DNA of 64,000 bases, from NCBI GenBank assembly GCA_965215155.1, contig CBDCCY010000004.1:992001-1056000 (forward strand), in the 5' to 3' direction. This stretch comes from JAGWAJ01 sp965215155. GTDB taxonomy: Bacteria > Acidobacteriota > Vicinamibacteria > Vicinamibacterales > UBA8438. Made by a program: the position numbers and the translations under genes. Below are positions 39,945-48,634 of this stretch, piece after piece. The notes beneath the pieces are model-generated. The model did no database searches. It saw nothing but the letters and a program-made list of their open reading frames with translations, and was not told where the DNA came from. Positions within the stretch are counted from its first letter, which is position 1. Every line of letters begins with the position of its first letter.

Positions 39945-42449
39945 ATGCTCCAGCAGCGAGCGGGCGTGGTCACGAAGCCTGGCCGACTCCCCGCCGTCCG
40001 GTCAATCCATCGCGGGATCGGGATCGCCGCAACCGCGAGTCTCTGCCTGGCGACCGCGGCGTCCAGCCCCGCGGCCGCGTCGGAAGAGTCCGTGCGCACG
40101 ATGCTGGGCCGCTACTGCCTGACGTGTCACAGCGACCTGGGACAGGCGGCGGGCCTGGTCCCGGTCTCCCTCGAGGGGCTCGATGCTGCCGACGTGAGGG
40201 CGCACTCCGCCGAGTGGGAGCAGGTGGCGCTCAAGCTGCGCGCCGGGATGATGCCGCCGGCCGGCCGCCCGCGCCCCGACGCCGCCACCTACGATGCCGT
40301 CGCGGGCTGGCTCGAGGCCGAGCTCGACCGCGCCGCGGCGGAGACGCCGAATCCGGGCCGCACCACCGTGCATCGTCTCAACCGCGTGCAGTACGGCAAC
40401 GCGGTGCGCGATCTGCTCGGCATCGAGATCGATCCCGAGGCGCTGCTGCCGCCGGACGACGAGGACGAGGGTTTCGACAACATCGCCGACGTGCTCTCGG
40501 TCTCGCCGACCCTGATGGAGCGCTACCTCTATGCGGCGCGCCAGGTGAGCCAGCTCGCCATCGGCGACGCCACGCTGCGGCCCCGCTTCGACACCTACCG
40601 CGTGCCCGACCGCGAGATCCAGGACTACCACACGAGCGACGAGCTGCCGTTCGGCACCCGCGGCGGCATCGCCGTGCGCCACTACTTCCCGCTCGACGGG
40701 GAGTACAGCATCCGGGTGGGGCTGCGCCGGAACTTCTACAACTACATCCGCGGCATCGGCAACACGGCGCACCCGCTCGACGTCCGGGTGGACGGCGTCC
40801 GCGTGGCCACGTTCGTGGCCGGCGGGGGGCTGAGCGATGACGCCGAGCGCTGCATCGCGAGCTTCTGCGGCAGCTCCGGCATGGGCGGGGCCGAGTGGGA
40901 ATGGTACGCGAACCACGCGGACGACGATTTCGAGGTGCGGGTCCAGGTGCCGGCGGGCCTCCGCACCGTCGGCGTCGCGTTCGTCCGCAATCCCGCCCTC
41001 GAGGAAGGCGTGCTCCAGCCGCCGGTCGACATGTCGACGTTCGGCTACAGCACGGACGAGGAGATGGACGGCAACCCCGCCGTCGGCAACGTCGTCATCG
41101 GCGGACCGTTCGACGGCATGACGCCGGCCGAGGTCGAGAGCCGGCAGCGGATCTTCGTCTGCGCCCCGGAGGGCGGTGGGGAGGAGGGCTGCGCGAAGGA
41201 GATCATCGGAACGCTCGCGCGGCGCGCCTATCGGAGGCCGGTGACCGCGGCCGACGTGGAACACCTGTTCGGCTTCTTCGAGTCGGGCCGGCGGCAGGGC
41301 GACTTCGACTCCGGAATCCAGACCGTGCTCGAGCGCGTCCTCGTCGATCCGGAGTTCCTGTTCCGGGTGCCGCGTCCGCCCGCCGACGCCGGCACCGCCG
41401 TCTACCGCATCGACGACCGGGAGCTGGCGTCGCGGCTCTCGTTCTTCCTCTGGAACAGCATCCCGGACGACGCGCTGCTCGCGGCGGCGGAGCGGGGCGC
41501 GCTGTCAAACCCGCGGGGGCTGGAGCGGCAGGTGCGGCGCATGCTGGCCGATCCCCGTTCGGAGCGTCTTGCCCGGAACTTCTTCGACCGCTGGCTCGAG
41601 CTGCACAAGATCCGCAACGTCGCGCCCGACCCGACCATCTTCCCGGCGTTCGACGAGAACCTGCGCGACGCCATGCAGCGCGAGACCGAGCTCTTCCTCG
41701 CGAGCCTGCTGCGGGAGGATCGCAGCGCGCTCGACCTCCTGCAGGCGGACTACACTTTCGTGAACGAGCGGCTCGCTCGCCACTACGGCCTTCCGGACGT
41801 GTACGGCAACCACTTCCGGCGGGTGACGCTGCCCGACGACCGCCGGGCGGGCCTGATCGGCAAGGGGAGCATCCTGACGCTGACGTCGTACTCCACCCGC
41901 ACCTCGGTGGTGAACCGCGGCAAGTGGCTCCTCGAGCGGGTGCTCGGGGCGCCGCCCCCGGCGCCGCCGGCCAACGTCCCGCCGCTCGAGGAGAGCGCCG
42001 GCGACGTCGCCGCGCCGACGTCGCAGCGCGAGCGGATGGAGGCGCACCGCGCGAATCCGAGCTGCGCGGTCTGCCACCGCCTGACGGATCCGCTCGGGTT
42101 CGCGCTCGACAACTTCGACGCGATCGGCCGCTGGCGGACCACCGACGACCCGCGGATTCCGGGCCAGCGGGGCCCCGTCATCGATGCCTCCGGGGTGACG
42201 CCGGACGGGTACCGCTTCGAGGGGCCGGCGGGGCTCAGGGGGTTGCTGCTCGACCGCCGGCAGCAGTTCGTCCGGACGGTGGCCGAGAAGTTGTTGACGT
42301 ATGCCCTCGGGCGTCGTCTGGAGTATTACGATAGGCCGGTGGTTCGTAGCATCGTGCGGAACGCCGAGGAGAGCGACTACCGCTGGTCGGCGCTGGTTCT
42401 GGGCGTCGTGGAGAGCGCGCCGTTTCAGTTGAGGAGGGTGGGATCATGA
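39945..42449 (+). CDS. Exported c-type cytochrome-like protein with DUF1587/1592/1588/1585/1595 domains
   Basis: 834 residues. An N-terminal signal is followed by one haem-binding motif CLTCH (C58, C61, H62) in a small cytochrome-like domain (MMPPAGRPRPDAATYDAVAG). DUF1587 follows (VHRLNRVQYGNAVRDLLGIE), then a lectin/CBM-like middle, DUF1595/DUF1592 (FFLWNSIPDDALLAAAERGA, NFFDRWLELHKIRNVAPDP), DUF1588 (RRAGLIGKGSILTLTSYSTR) and DUF1585 (LTYALGRRLEYYDRPVVRSI). This planctomycete/acidobacterial family is found beside DUF1552 genes, probably as an extracellular redox pair; the substrate is unknown. It overlaps the next gene by 4 bases. Confidence 0.9.
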   Translation: MLQQRAGVVTKPGRLPAVRSIHRGIGIAATASLCLATAASSPAAASEESVRTMLGRYCLTCHSDLGQAAGLVPVSLEGLDAADVRAHSAEWEQVALKLRAGMMPPAGRPRPDAATYDAVAGWLEAELDRAAAETPNPGRTTVHRLNRVQYGNAVRDLLGIEIDPEALLPPDDEDEGFDNIADVLSVSPTLMERYLYAARQVSQLAIGDATLRPRFDTYRVPDREIQDYHTSDELPFGTRGGIAVRHYFPLDGEYSIRVGLRRNFYNYIRGIGNTAHPLDVRVDGVRVATFVAGGGLSDDAERCIASFCGSSGMGGAEWEWYANHADDDFEVRVQVPAGLRTVGVAFVRNPALEEGVLQPPVDMSTFGYSTDEEMDGNPAVGNVVIGGPFDGMTPAEVESRQRIFVCAPEGGGEEGCAKEIIGTLARRAYRRPVTAADVEHLFGFFESGRRQGDFDSGIQTVLERVLVDPEFLFRVPRPPADAGTAVYRIDDRELASRLSFFLWNSIPDDALLAAAERGALSNPRGLERQVRRMLADPRSERLARNFFDRWLELHKIRNVAPDPTIFPAFDENLRDAMQRETELFLASLLREDRSALDLLQADYTFVNERLARHYGLPDVYGNHFRRVTLPDDRRAGLIGKGSILTLTSYSTRTSVVNRGKWLLERVLGAPPPAPPANVPPLEESAGDVAAPTSQRERMEAHRANPSCAVCHRLTDPLGFALDNFDAIGRWRTTDDPRIPGQRGPVIDASGVTPDGYRFEGPAGLRGLLLDRRQQFVRTVAEKLLTYALGRRLEYYDRPVVRSIVRNAEESDYRWSALVLGVVESAPFQLRRVGS

Positions 42450-43819
42450 TCGTCACGAAGAAGGCCATCCCGCGCCGCACGGTGCTGCGCGGCTTCGGCA
42501 CGGCGTTGGCGCTGCCGCTCCTGGACGGGATGGTGCCGGCGCTTACGGCCCTCACGCGGACGGCGGCCAGCCCCGCGAAGCGGCTCGGCGTGGTGTACGT
42601 GCCGAACGGCATCATCACCCGGAACGGCAACTGGACCCCCGCGACCGACACGGCGGGGTTCGAGCTGCCGCGGCTCCTCCAGCCGATGGAGCCGGTGCGG
42701 AAGCACCTGACGATCCTCACGAACCTCGACAACCGGGCCGCCTTCGCGCGCCCCGGGGAGGCGCTCGGGTCGCACTCGCGCCCCGCGGCCGCGTTCCTGA
42801 CCGGCATCCACGCCGAGCAGACGCAGGGCTCGGAGCTCGACCTCGGCACCTCGATGGACCAGTACGCAGCGCAGGCCGTCGGCAGCGAGACGCGCCTGCC
42901 GTCGCTGGAGCTGTCGCTCGAGGGCGCCGACACGTTCAACGGCGTCAGCACCTGCGACAGCGGCTACAGTTGCGCCTACCTCAACATCTCGTGGCACGAC
43001 CGGACCACGCCGATGCCGCGCGAGACCAACCCGCGCATGGTGTTCGAGCGCCTCTTCGGCGACGCCGGGAGCACCGACGCCGGGGTGCGGCTGGCGCGCG
43101 CGCAGCAGCAGCGGAGCATCCTCGACGCGGTGATGGACAAGGTGGCGCGCCTCCGGGGTGACCTCGACGGCGAGGACCGGCGCAAGCTCGACAACTATCT
43201 CGACGCCGTCCGCGAGATCGAGCGGCGCATCGAGATCGCCGAGCGGCAGGCCGACCGCGAGCTGCCGCTGCTCGAATCGCCCGCCGGCATCCCGGTCTCG
43301 TTCGACGATCACGCGCGGCTGATGTACGACCTGCTGCTGCTGGCCTACCAGACCGACGTGACCCGGGTGTTCACCTACATGATCGGCCGCGAGCAGAGCG
43401 GCACCACGTATCCGCAGATCGGCGTCCCCGACCCGCACCACCCGCTGACGCACCACCGCGGCGACGTGGAGAAGATCGAGAAGGTGACGAAGATCAACCA
43501 GTACCACGTGCAGCTCTTCAGCGAGTTCGTCGCCAAGCTGGCCGCCACGCCCGACGGCGACGGCGCGCTCATCGACAACGTGATGCTGCTCTACGGCGCG
43601 GCGCTCCGGGACGGGGACGCGCACGTGTACAACAACATCCCGCTCCTGCTGGTCGGCCACGGCGGCGGCCGGATCAAGGGCGACCGCCACATCGTCTATC
43701 CGCCGGACGCCAACCCGATGACCAACCTGCAGCTCACCATGCTGCAGATGCTCGGCGTCCCGATGGAGCGCTTCGGCGACAGCACGGGAACGCTGCGGGA
43801 GCTGACGGGCCTTTCGTAG
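42446..43819 (+). CDS. DUF1552 family exported protein
   Basis: 457 residues with a twin-arginine-like signal (AIPRRTVLRGFGTALALPLL), so it is probably exported folded. The body follows DUF1552: RLGVVYVPNGIITRNGNW, LTILTNLDNRAAFARPGEAL, GSHSRPAAAFLTGIHAEQTQ, the histidine-rich end VPDPHHPLTHHRGDVEKIEK and NVMLLYGAALRDGDAHVYNN. This is an alkaline-phosphatase-like or sulfatase-like layout. It is translationally coupled (ATGA) to the DUF1592 cytochrome, a conserved pairing that implies joint function outside the cytoplasm. Confidence 0.92.
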   Translation: MIVTKKAIPRRTVLRGFGTALALPLLDGMVPALTALTRTAASPAKRLGVVYVPNGIITRNGNWTPATDTAGFELPRLLQPMEPVRKHLTILTNLDNRAAFARPGEALGSHSRPAAAFLTGIHAEQTQGSELDLGTSMDQYAAQAVGSETRLPSLELSLEGADTFNGVSTCDSGYSCAYLNISWHDRTTPMPRETNPRMVFERLFGDAGSTDAGVRLARAQQQRSILDAVMDKVARLRGDLDGEDRRKLDNYLDAVREIERRIEIAERQADRELPLLESPAGIPVSFDDHARLMYDLLLLAYQTDVTRVFTYMIGREQSGTTYPQIGVPDPHHPLTHHRGDVEKIEKVTKINQYHVQLFSEFVAKLAATPDGDGALIDNVMLLYGAALRDGDAHVYNNIPLLLVGHGGGRIKGDRHIVYPPDANPMTNLQLTMLQMLGVPMERFGDSTGTLRELTGLS

Positions 43820-44283
43820 GGGGCGCCCTCGGTCGCTACGGCCGGGAGACTCGGGTTGCGGGCGGCCGGGGGGATTCGCTCCCCGGCCGCCGATATGCCT
43901 GCATTCTGGCAGCGCAGCCCATCTACGCGGGTTCGCCTCGAAACAGTTCCGGCACGGATGTCCTGAGAAGCCGTCTCATCCTGCGAAGCACCATCGCATT
44001 GTCGTCGTCCGAGCCGTCCATGTTCAACGCAGGCTGGTAGTGCCCTATCAGCTTGGACTCCTCCTGCCGGATGCTATCTGCCCTTCCATCCATCGGCTTC
44101 AGTGCTACCCGCAGGTGCGCGTTCATGAAGTCTGTTACCTGCTGCTCGCTCGCCCACCCGGTCAGCTCATAGAGTATGGCGGCTAGGGAGCGGCGAAGCG
44201 TGCTCCCGTAGCCGCGAGTACCGCGCGGATGGTTGCGCACGGTTCCGCGGAGATGACATTGCACGATCCGGTAATCGGCCTCG

Positions 44284-45534
44284 TCAGCAGAATCTGTGGG
44301 TGAGTTCTGGTTCGGGCAGGTCGCCAAGTGCATGATACAAAGCGACTTCCAGTGCCGCGGAGGTGCGGAAGCCATACGCCCGTTTGGTGATCACTCTGGC
44401 CTTCCCGTTGAAGCCTTCGACAATGCCACTGGAGAACTGCCCTCGGGCCCGGAACCAGTTCAGGATCAGGTCGCGGTGCGAGCGCAGCATGCGGGCCACC
44501 TCCTTCATCGGGTCGAGCCGCGAGCGCATCGTCCGAGTGCACCAGCGGTCGAGGAACCGGCCGGCCCAGTACGGCGACACGTAGCCCCACAGCGCTTGAA
44601 AGTCCTCCTTGAGCAGGTAGGCGCGAACCGTGCGCAGGTTGCGACGCACCAGCTCCGCAAGCCGGCCCCGCTGCTCGTCGCTGAGATTCTCCGGACGCTT
44701 GAGCAGGAGCCAGCGGCTGCGCTTGAGCACCGGCGCCCGGCCCGCGGCGGCGAGCTTCCGGGCCTCCGCCGCGCGCACCTCGTCGATCGCTTGCGAGAAA
44801 TGGCTCATGATGTGGAAGCGGTCGAGCACCTGCACGGCCTGGCCGGCGCGCTCGGCAACCACCTTCAGGTAGGGCTTCCACATGTCCGAGCAGACGAAAT
44901 ACAGCGCCGCGCTGCGTGCGGGGCCGAACCAGTCGAAGAAGCCCTCCAACGTCGCGGCCTTGCGTTCGCGGCCGACCCACAGCAGGCGCTTGCAGTGACC
45001 GTCGATCTGATAGACCAGCGTCAGGTAGCGTTGCCCGCGGCGGCGGGAGAGCTCGTCGACGCCGATGGCCTCGATGTTCGTGAGGTCGCGGTGCGCGAGG
45101 CCCCAGTCGACCGCCATGCGCACGGCCCGATAGACGGTGTCCCAGGACGTGGGGAACGCCGCGGCGACCTCCTGCCACGACAGACGCCTGGCCCACCCGG
45201 CGAGGAACCAGGCGTAGGCGTCGGTCAGTCGGTGCTTGCCGGTGGCCCACGGCAGCGCCTCGACCCGTACGCCGCAGCGCGGGCAGTCGACGCGGCGCAT
45301 CGCGTAGAGGAAGACCACGGGGATGTGCCACAGGGGCACGAAGTCGAAGCGCCGGACCGCCTGCGTGTCGTAGCCCGGGGCCCGGCGCCTGCACTGCGAG
45401 CACGTCGCGCGGGTCCCGGCGCGAGGCCGCACCCGAACCTCGAGGGTCAACTGCGGGTGCTCCACCAGCCGCACCGTCTCGTAGATGAACGACGGGTGCT
45501 TCTGGACCCGATTCAAGATACTCTTGAGTTGCAT
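44284..45534 (-). CDS. ISL3-family transposase
   Basis: DDE transposase of 416 residues. A zinc-finger start (TRATCSQCRRRAPGYD and VDCPRCGVRVEALPW) is followed by a helix-turn-helix (LSWQEVAAAFPTSWDTVYRA) and the catalytic core IEAIGVDELSRRRGQRYLTL (first Asp), YFVCSDMWKPYLKVVAERAG (second Asp), VLDRFHIMSHFSQAIDEVRA, and the end SSGIVEGFNGKARVITKRAY (Glu). It appears full length and potentially active. The stop lies just inside the left terminal repeat, as is usual for ISL3. Confidence 0.95.
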   Translation of the reverse strand: MQLKSILNRVQKHPSFIYETVRLVEHPQLTLEVRVRPRAGTRATCSQCRRRAPGYDTQAVRRFDFVPLWHIPVVFLYAMRRVDCPRCGVRVEALPWATGKHRLTDAYAWFLAGWARRLSWQEVAAAFPTSWDTVYRAVRMAVDWGLAHRDLTNIEAIGVDELSRRRGQRYLTLVYQIDGHCKRLLWVGRERKAATLEGFFDWFGPARSAALYFVCSDMWKPYLKVVAERAGQAVQVLDRFHIMSHFSQAIDEVRAAEARKLAAAGRAPVLKRSRWLLLKRPENLSDEQRGRLAELVRRNLRTVRAYLLKEDFQALWGYVSPYWAGRFLDRWCTRTMRSRLDPMKEVARMLRSHRDLILNWFRARGQFSSGIVEGFNGKARVITKRAYGFRTSAALEVALYHALGDLPEPELTHRFC

Positions 45535-45724
45535 CCCGTTCCCCTTCCGCGTCGCTTGGCTGCTGCAACACCAATTGTCGCGGATTCCGGAACGGGATGC
45601 GTTTCCGATGTCGAGGCTGCGTTCTGTGCTTCGGGACGGGCCATCGCCCTCCCGATACGGGCGTCGGGCATTTGGTCCTCGTCAGACGAGAGCCGGGGCG
45701 CTCGTGCGCGGAGCCGGCGTCCAG

Positions 45725-45776
45725 GCCGTCAGCCCCGCGCAGCGGGGGCGGAGCGGAGCGAAGCGCCTTGACGGCG
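45725..45776. repeat. REP-like inverted repeat (family 1, copy e) inside the ISL3 element
   Basis: GCCGTCA (45725-45731) and TGACGGC (45770-45776) flank CCCCGCGCAGCGGGGGCGGA, and the flanks CGGAGCCGGCG/CGGCGAGCAC echo copies a and b. Finding a member of the island's repeat family inside the IS suggests the repeats are themselves mobile or captured. Confidence 0.45.
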
Positions 45777-46033
45777 GCGAGCACACGGGCACGCTGCCTC
45801 TTGTCTGACGAGGACTACCAGCCTCCGTTCTTACCCACAGATTCTGCGGAAGACCCGGTAATCGTAGCTCTCCGTTGCCTTCCCGATATACACCAACCCG
45901 TCGTTTCTGATCCTGAGGCCGGCCTTGCTCAAGGCGGACTGACCGTCTTCGTCGGCGTACCAAGCGTAGATGCCTCTCTCCCGGTTGCCTTCGACTTCTG
46001 GGGCCGGCCTCGGTCGGCCAAATCCGTCTGAAG

Positions 46034-47107
46034 TCACACCGCGAAGTCCCGGAGATGGCAGGCGGAACCGAATCGCTCAATTCCCCACGACTCGTCCGCC
46101 CCAATCCGTCGGCGAATCCGCACAGCGTCTGGCGTAGGCGCCCTGCGGATCCTGATGCCGGATTCTCGGACCGTGCGCTCGACCATGCGAAGCCGCCGCC
46201 GTGCCGGGATGGTCGAGTCGGAGGTTGCACTCACATATGCGTTCGCGGTCATCTCCAGGATTTTGCGCTTGTCCTGGCGATTCGGCACAACGCGTCCACC
46301 TCGCCTCCACGGGGTGATGACGGCAACTGGCTCCGCCTCCAGCATGGTCTCCCACACGCGCGGCTCGTGGGCGCTCTCGGATCCGTGGTGCGGTACCTTG
46401 AACGCCGACGCCTTGCCGGGCGGTCGCGCGGTATTCTGGACGATCGTCGACCAGCCGCCCCGCTCGAGATCGGAACCCAGCAGGACGGCGATGTCGCCAA
46501 CACTCACCCAGAGCACGACGGCGGCGTCGTTGGGTGATAGGCTATGGACCCTCGTTTCGGATTCCCCTGCCCGAGGCAACCGACGCGCCAGATTCCTCAG
46601 GAAGCTCGAGAACGTTTCATCTGCCGGTGCAAGCGACCAGACTTGGCATCGATCCCCAGAGAGGATCGCCCGGTTGGCGAGGGCCCAAATCGGATCGGCG
46701 CCGGATTCCCGAAGTCGCGAGATCGTGCGGTGGATCTCCCGCACCCCAGAACCGAAGGATGCGAAGTGACGACGTTCAAGAGCATGGACTGCAGTCAGAA
46801 ACTCCTCATGGCAGAGCACGCTCGAACAGCAGAAGGCGGCATTGGTACACACTTCGACCATGTGCGCGATGCCGCGAATGTGATCGTCGTGCCAGTGCGT
46901 GGCCACAACCATAACTACAACCTCGGCTGGATCGAGAGCGAGACGCCGTAGGTACTCCAGGGCTGCTGGCGCATCGGCTCGGCCGCACGAGTCCACCAGG
47001 ATCCACGCGCCGCCGCCGACGTGCAAGACGATGCTCTCGCCGTAACCGGGACCCAGGAGCGTCAGCTCGAACTCGTCGTCCCGCGGGGGGGTGCCCAGAG
47101 CTGTCAC
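46034..47107 (-). CDS. MBL-fold metallo-hydrolase of an operon with GIY-YIG nuclease
   Basis: 357-residue cytoplasmic protein (no signal peptide). FELTLLGPGYGESIVLHVGG starts the fold and VVATHWHDDHIRGIAHMVEV gives the metal motif H71-x-H73-x-D75-H76. VGDIAVLLGSDLERGGWSTI and FKVPHHGSESAHEPRVWETM provide later ligands, as in the ComEC/Rec2-like hydrolases used in several phage-defence and DNA-uptake systems. It overlaps the unknown gene upstream (47104-47107) and the GIY-YIG gene downstream (46034-46037) by 4 bases each, so the four proteins probably act together. The substrate (nucleic acid or nucleotide) is inferred only. Confidence 0.85.
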   Translation of the reverse strand: MTALGTPPRDDEFELTLLGPGYGESIVLHVGGGAWILVDSCGRADAPAALEYLRRLALDPAEVVVMVVATHWHDDHIRGIAHMVEVCTNAAFCCSSVLCHEEFLTAVHALERRHFASFGSGVREIHRTISRLRESGADPIWALANRAILSGDRCQVWSLAPADETFSSFLRNLARRLPRAGESETRVHSLSPNDAAVVLWVSVGDIAVLLGSDLERGGWSTIVQNTARPPGKASAFKVPHHGSESAHEPRVWETMLEAEPVAVITPWRRGGRVVPNRQDKRKILEMTANAYVSATSDSTIPARRRLRMVERTVRESGIRIRRAPTPDAVRIRRRIGADESWGIERFGSACHLRDFAV

Positions 47108-47721
47108 CGATCGAACGCTCGCATCGTCTCACGCGCCCAGTTCCTGCCCTCCTGGAAGTCGCGTTCCGTCATCCTGGGAAGGTCGCGGAACACGATCTGG
47201 GACACCCGTTTCTTCGTCCCGGCCGGAGAGCGCTCGTACCCGATTACCCAACGGAAGATACTGCCTACGCGCATGGCGGCGGCGTCGCCCTCTGCGATCT
47301 CAGCCAACGGTATGGTGGCTTCTTCCTCCTCGTGGGTCGAACCGACAGTCAAGTCTACGAGGCGCGCCAGCAGCTCGTCTCCGTTGATTTCAATGACGTA
47401 GCCCTCCCATTCTTGCAGGGCATGAAGCGTGGCCCGCCGCGGATGTGACGAAGGCTGCGGCGGAAGGCCGAAGACCGGAGCAGCACGTGAGAGGTTCCCG
47501 GCTCGATCGGTGAGGCGGCGGGTCGGCGTTTCTGTTGGCGCATCTTGCCCGACTGTACGGTTGGCTTCCATTTCAACCGGGGGCGTCAATGCCCAGCGAA
47601 CGGCCTCGTTGGCCTTCCGAACGAGTGCTTGGGCGACGTCTGTGTCGGACGTGTCTACTCGCGGAGTCGTGTCGACGCTGACCGCTGTCGGCGACTGGTT
47701 GGTGAGCGCAGGAGACGTCAA
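47104..47721 (-). CDS. Unknown protein, second gene of the MBL/GIY-YIG operon
   Basis: 205 residues with no recognised family. The first 90 residues are low-complexity and threonine/proline-rich (probably disordered). The C-terminal 110 residues look folded: LQEWEGYVIEINGDELLARL, STHEEEEATIPLAEIAEGDA, and SIFRWVIGYERSPAGTKKRV followed by SQIVFRDLP, an all-beta, OB-like or SH3-like pattern. It overlaps both neighbours by 4 bases, so it is an obligate member of the operon. It may be an adaptor or nucleic-acid-binding subunit, but this is a guess from fold appearance. Confidence 0.75.
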   Translation of the reverse strand: MTSPALTNQSPTAVSVDTTPRVDTSDTDVAQALVRKANEAVRWALTPPVEMEANRTVGQDAPTETPTRRLTDRAGNLSRAAPVFGLPPQPSSHPRRATLHALQEWEGYVIEINGDELLARLVDLTVGSTHEEEEATIPLAEIAEGDAAAMRVGSIFRWVIGYERSPAGTKKRVSQIVFRDLPRMTERDFQEGRNWARETMRAFDR

Positions 47722-48416
47722 GATCCCTCCGATGACTTCGCTAGTGACATGATGTGGTCGATGATGCCGTCGCTACGCGTAACGGACTCATCGAAGCGTT
47801 GATCCAGGATTCCGATCAACTCCGAGGTGCCAGACGCGGTCTCGGCAGCTGCGTAGTGGTCATTAATCTCGACAAACACACCCGAGCCGTCAGTGATGCG
47901 GTTGGATGGTTCGATCGTTATGTTGACCGAACCACCCGGGGATCGATCCTCCGGACGGAGTTGCGACATCTTCAGCGACGTCATGCCACCGTGGTCTCCG
48001 TCGAGTTCCAGCTTCTGCCGCCATTGCCCCCAGGGTTCGATTGGGGCCAAGGTCCTACCGATCCGGTCTCGCTCCGCCAGACTCCCGACTCGAAAGTGCA
48101 CCTTGCGGTTGATGCCAAGTGCCTTGACGGGCGTATGATGCAGGTGTTCCCCGAACACGCGCACGACGAGGTCTCGCACCCGAACGTGCGGAGCTTGTGC
48201 GACGTCGGTAGTGAAACGATCGGTGGTGACCTGCAGGTAGAGCCAATCAGTCGAGAAAGCCGTCAGCTGCCGATGAGCGACCTCTAGCGTCGCGCTGTCG
48301 GCGGTTACCCGGGGCAGCAGGCGGTGCATCGCGAACCATGCAGGCGTGAAGATTGCCGGGTTGAAGTCGCCGAGGAGAACAACCCCCACGCCGCTGATCT
48401 CTGGTTCGATCCGCAT
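47718..48416 (-). CDS. Unknown protein, first gene of the MBL/GIY-YIG operon
   Basis: 232 residues from ATG 48416 (MRIEPEISGVGVVLLGDFNP, then AIFTPAWFAMHRLLP). The earlier in-frame codons (to 48518) look non-coding. The N-terminal beta pattern with GDFNP and the middle KALGINRKVHFRVGSLAERD, then PIEPWGQW, resemble no family I can name. The C-terminal ELIGILDQRFDESVTRSDGI is helical. It heads the operon and overlaps the next gene by 4 bases. The lack of membrane segments or signal points to a cytoplasmic complex with the MBL and GIY-YIG proteins. Confidence 0.75.
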   Translation of the reverse strand: MRIEPEISGVGVVLLGDFNPAIFTPAWFAMHRLLPRVTADSATLEVAHRQLTAFSTDWLYLQVTTDRFTTDVAQAPHVRVRDLVVRVFGEHLHHTPVKALGINRKVHFRVGSLAERDRIGRTLAPIEPWGQWRQKLELDGDHGGMTSLKMSQLRPEDRSPGGSVNITIEPSNRITDGSGVFVEINDHYAAAETASGTSELIGILDQRFDESVTRSDGIIDHIMSLAKSSEGS

Positions 48417-48634
48417 CAGGCCACCGCATTCACCAAGGTCGTGCTCGTCGCTCGGCGGGGTCCGCCCTGCCGGTCCGCGGAAGGGTACTCCAAGCACCCC
48501 GCCGACCGCACGTCGCACTGCGGACGTACGCCGTTGGAGTCGGAAGGCGTGGGGTGAGCCGGCGGCAGCGGCGCCCTCGGCAGGCCCGACTCCGGCGTTG
48601 CGGGAGCCGCACCCTGCCGCACCGCAGGAGAGCC

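Larger units (their letters stand above)
44277..45856 (-). mobile_element. ISL3-family insertion sequence
   Basis: About 1.58 kb with inverted ends sharing GCAGAATCTGTGGGT (left ...CAGAATCTGTGGGTGAG, right read inward GGTCTTCCGCAGAATCTG). The duplicated target is 8-9 bp, CGGTAATCG, at 44269-44277 and 45856-45864; 8 bp is normal for ISL3. The single transposase gene is on the minus strand. Some 320 bases upstream of it carry nested inverted repeats (TCCTCGTCAGAC at 45676-45687 and its complement near 45803-45814, around REP-like copy e). Confidence 0.88.
43923..46037 (-). pseudogene. GIY-YIG nuclease family gene, interrupted by an ISL3-family element
   Basis: The N-terminal part (46037 to about 45857) reads RERGIYAWYADEDGQSALSK and NDGLVYIGKATESYDYR, with both GIY and YIG strands. 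The C-terminal part (about 44277 to 43923) resumes DYRIVQCHLRGTVRNHPRGT, STLRRSLAAILYELTGW and RQEESKLIGHYQPALNMDGS, with the conserved Arg and Glu regions. Removing the element and one copy of CGATTACCG joins them in frame (SYDYRIVQC), giving an intact protein of about 175 residues. It is the last gene of a four-gene operon and overlaps the MBL gene by 4 bases. As it stands it makes only a short fragment. Confidence 0.85.
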
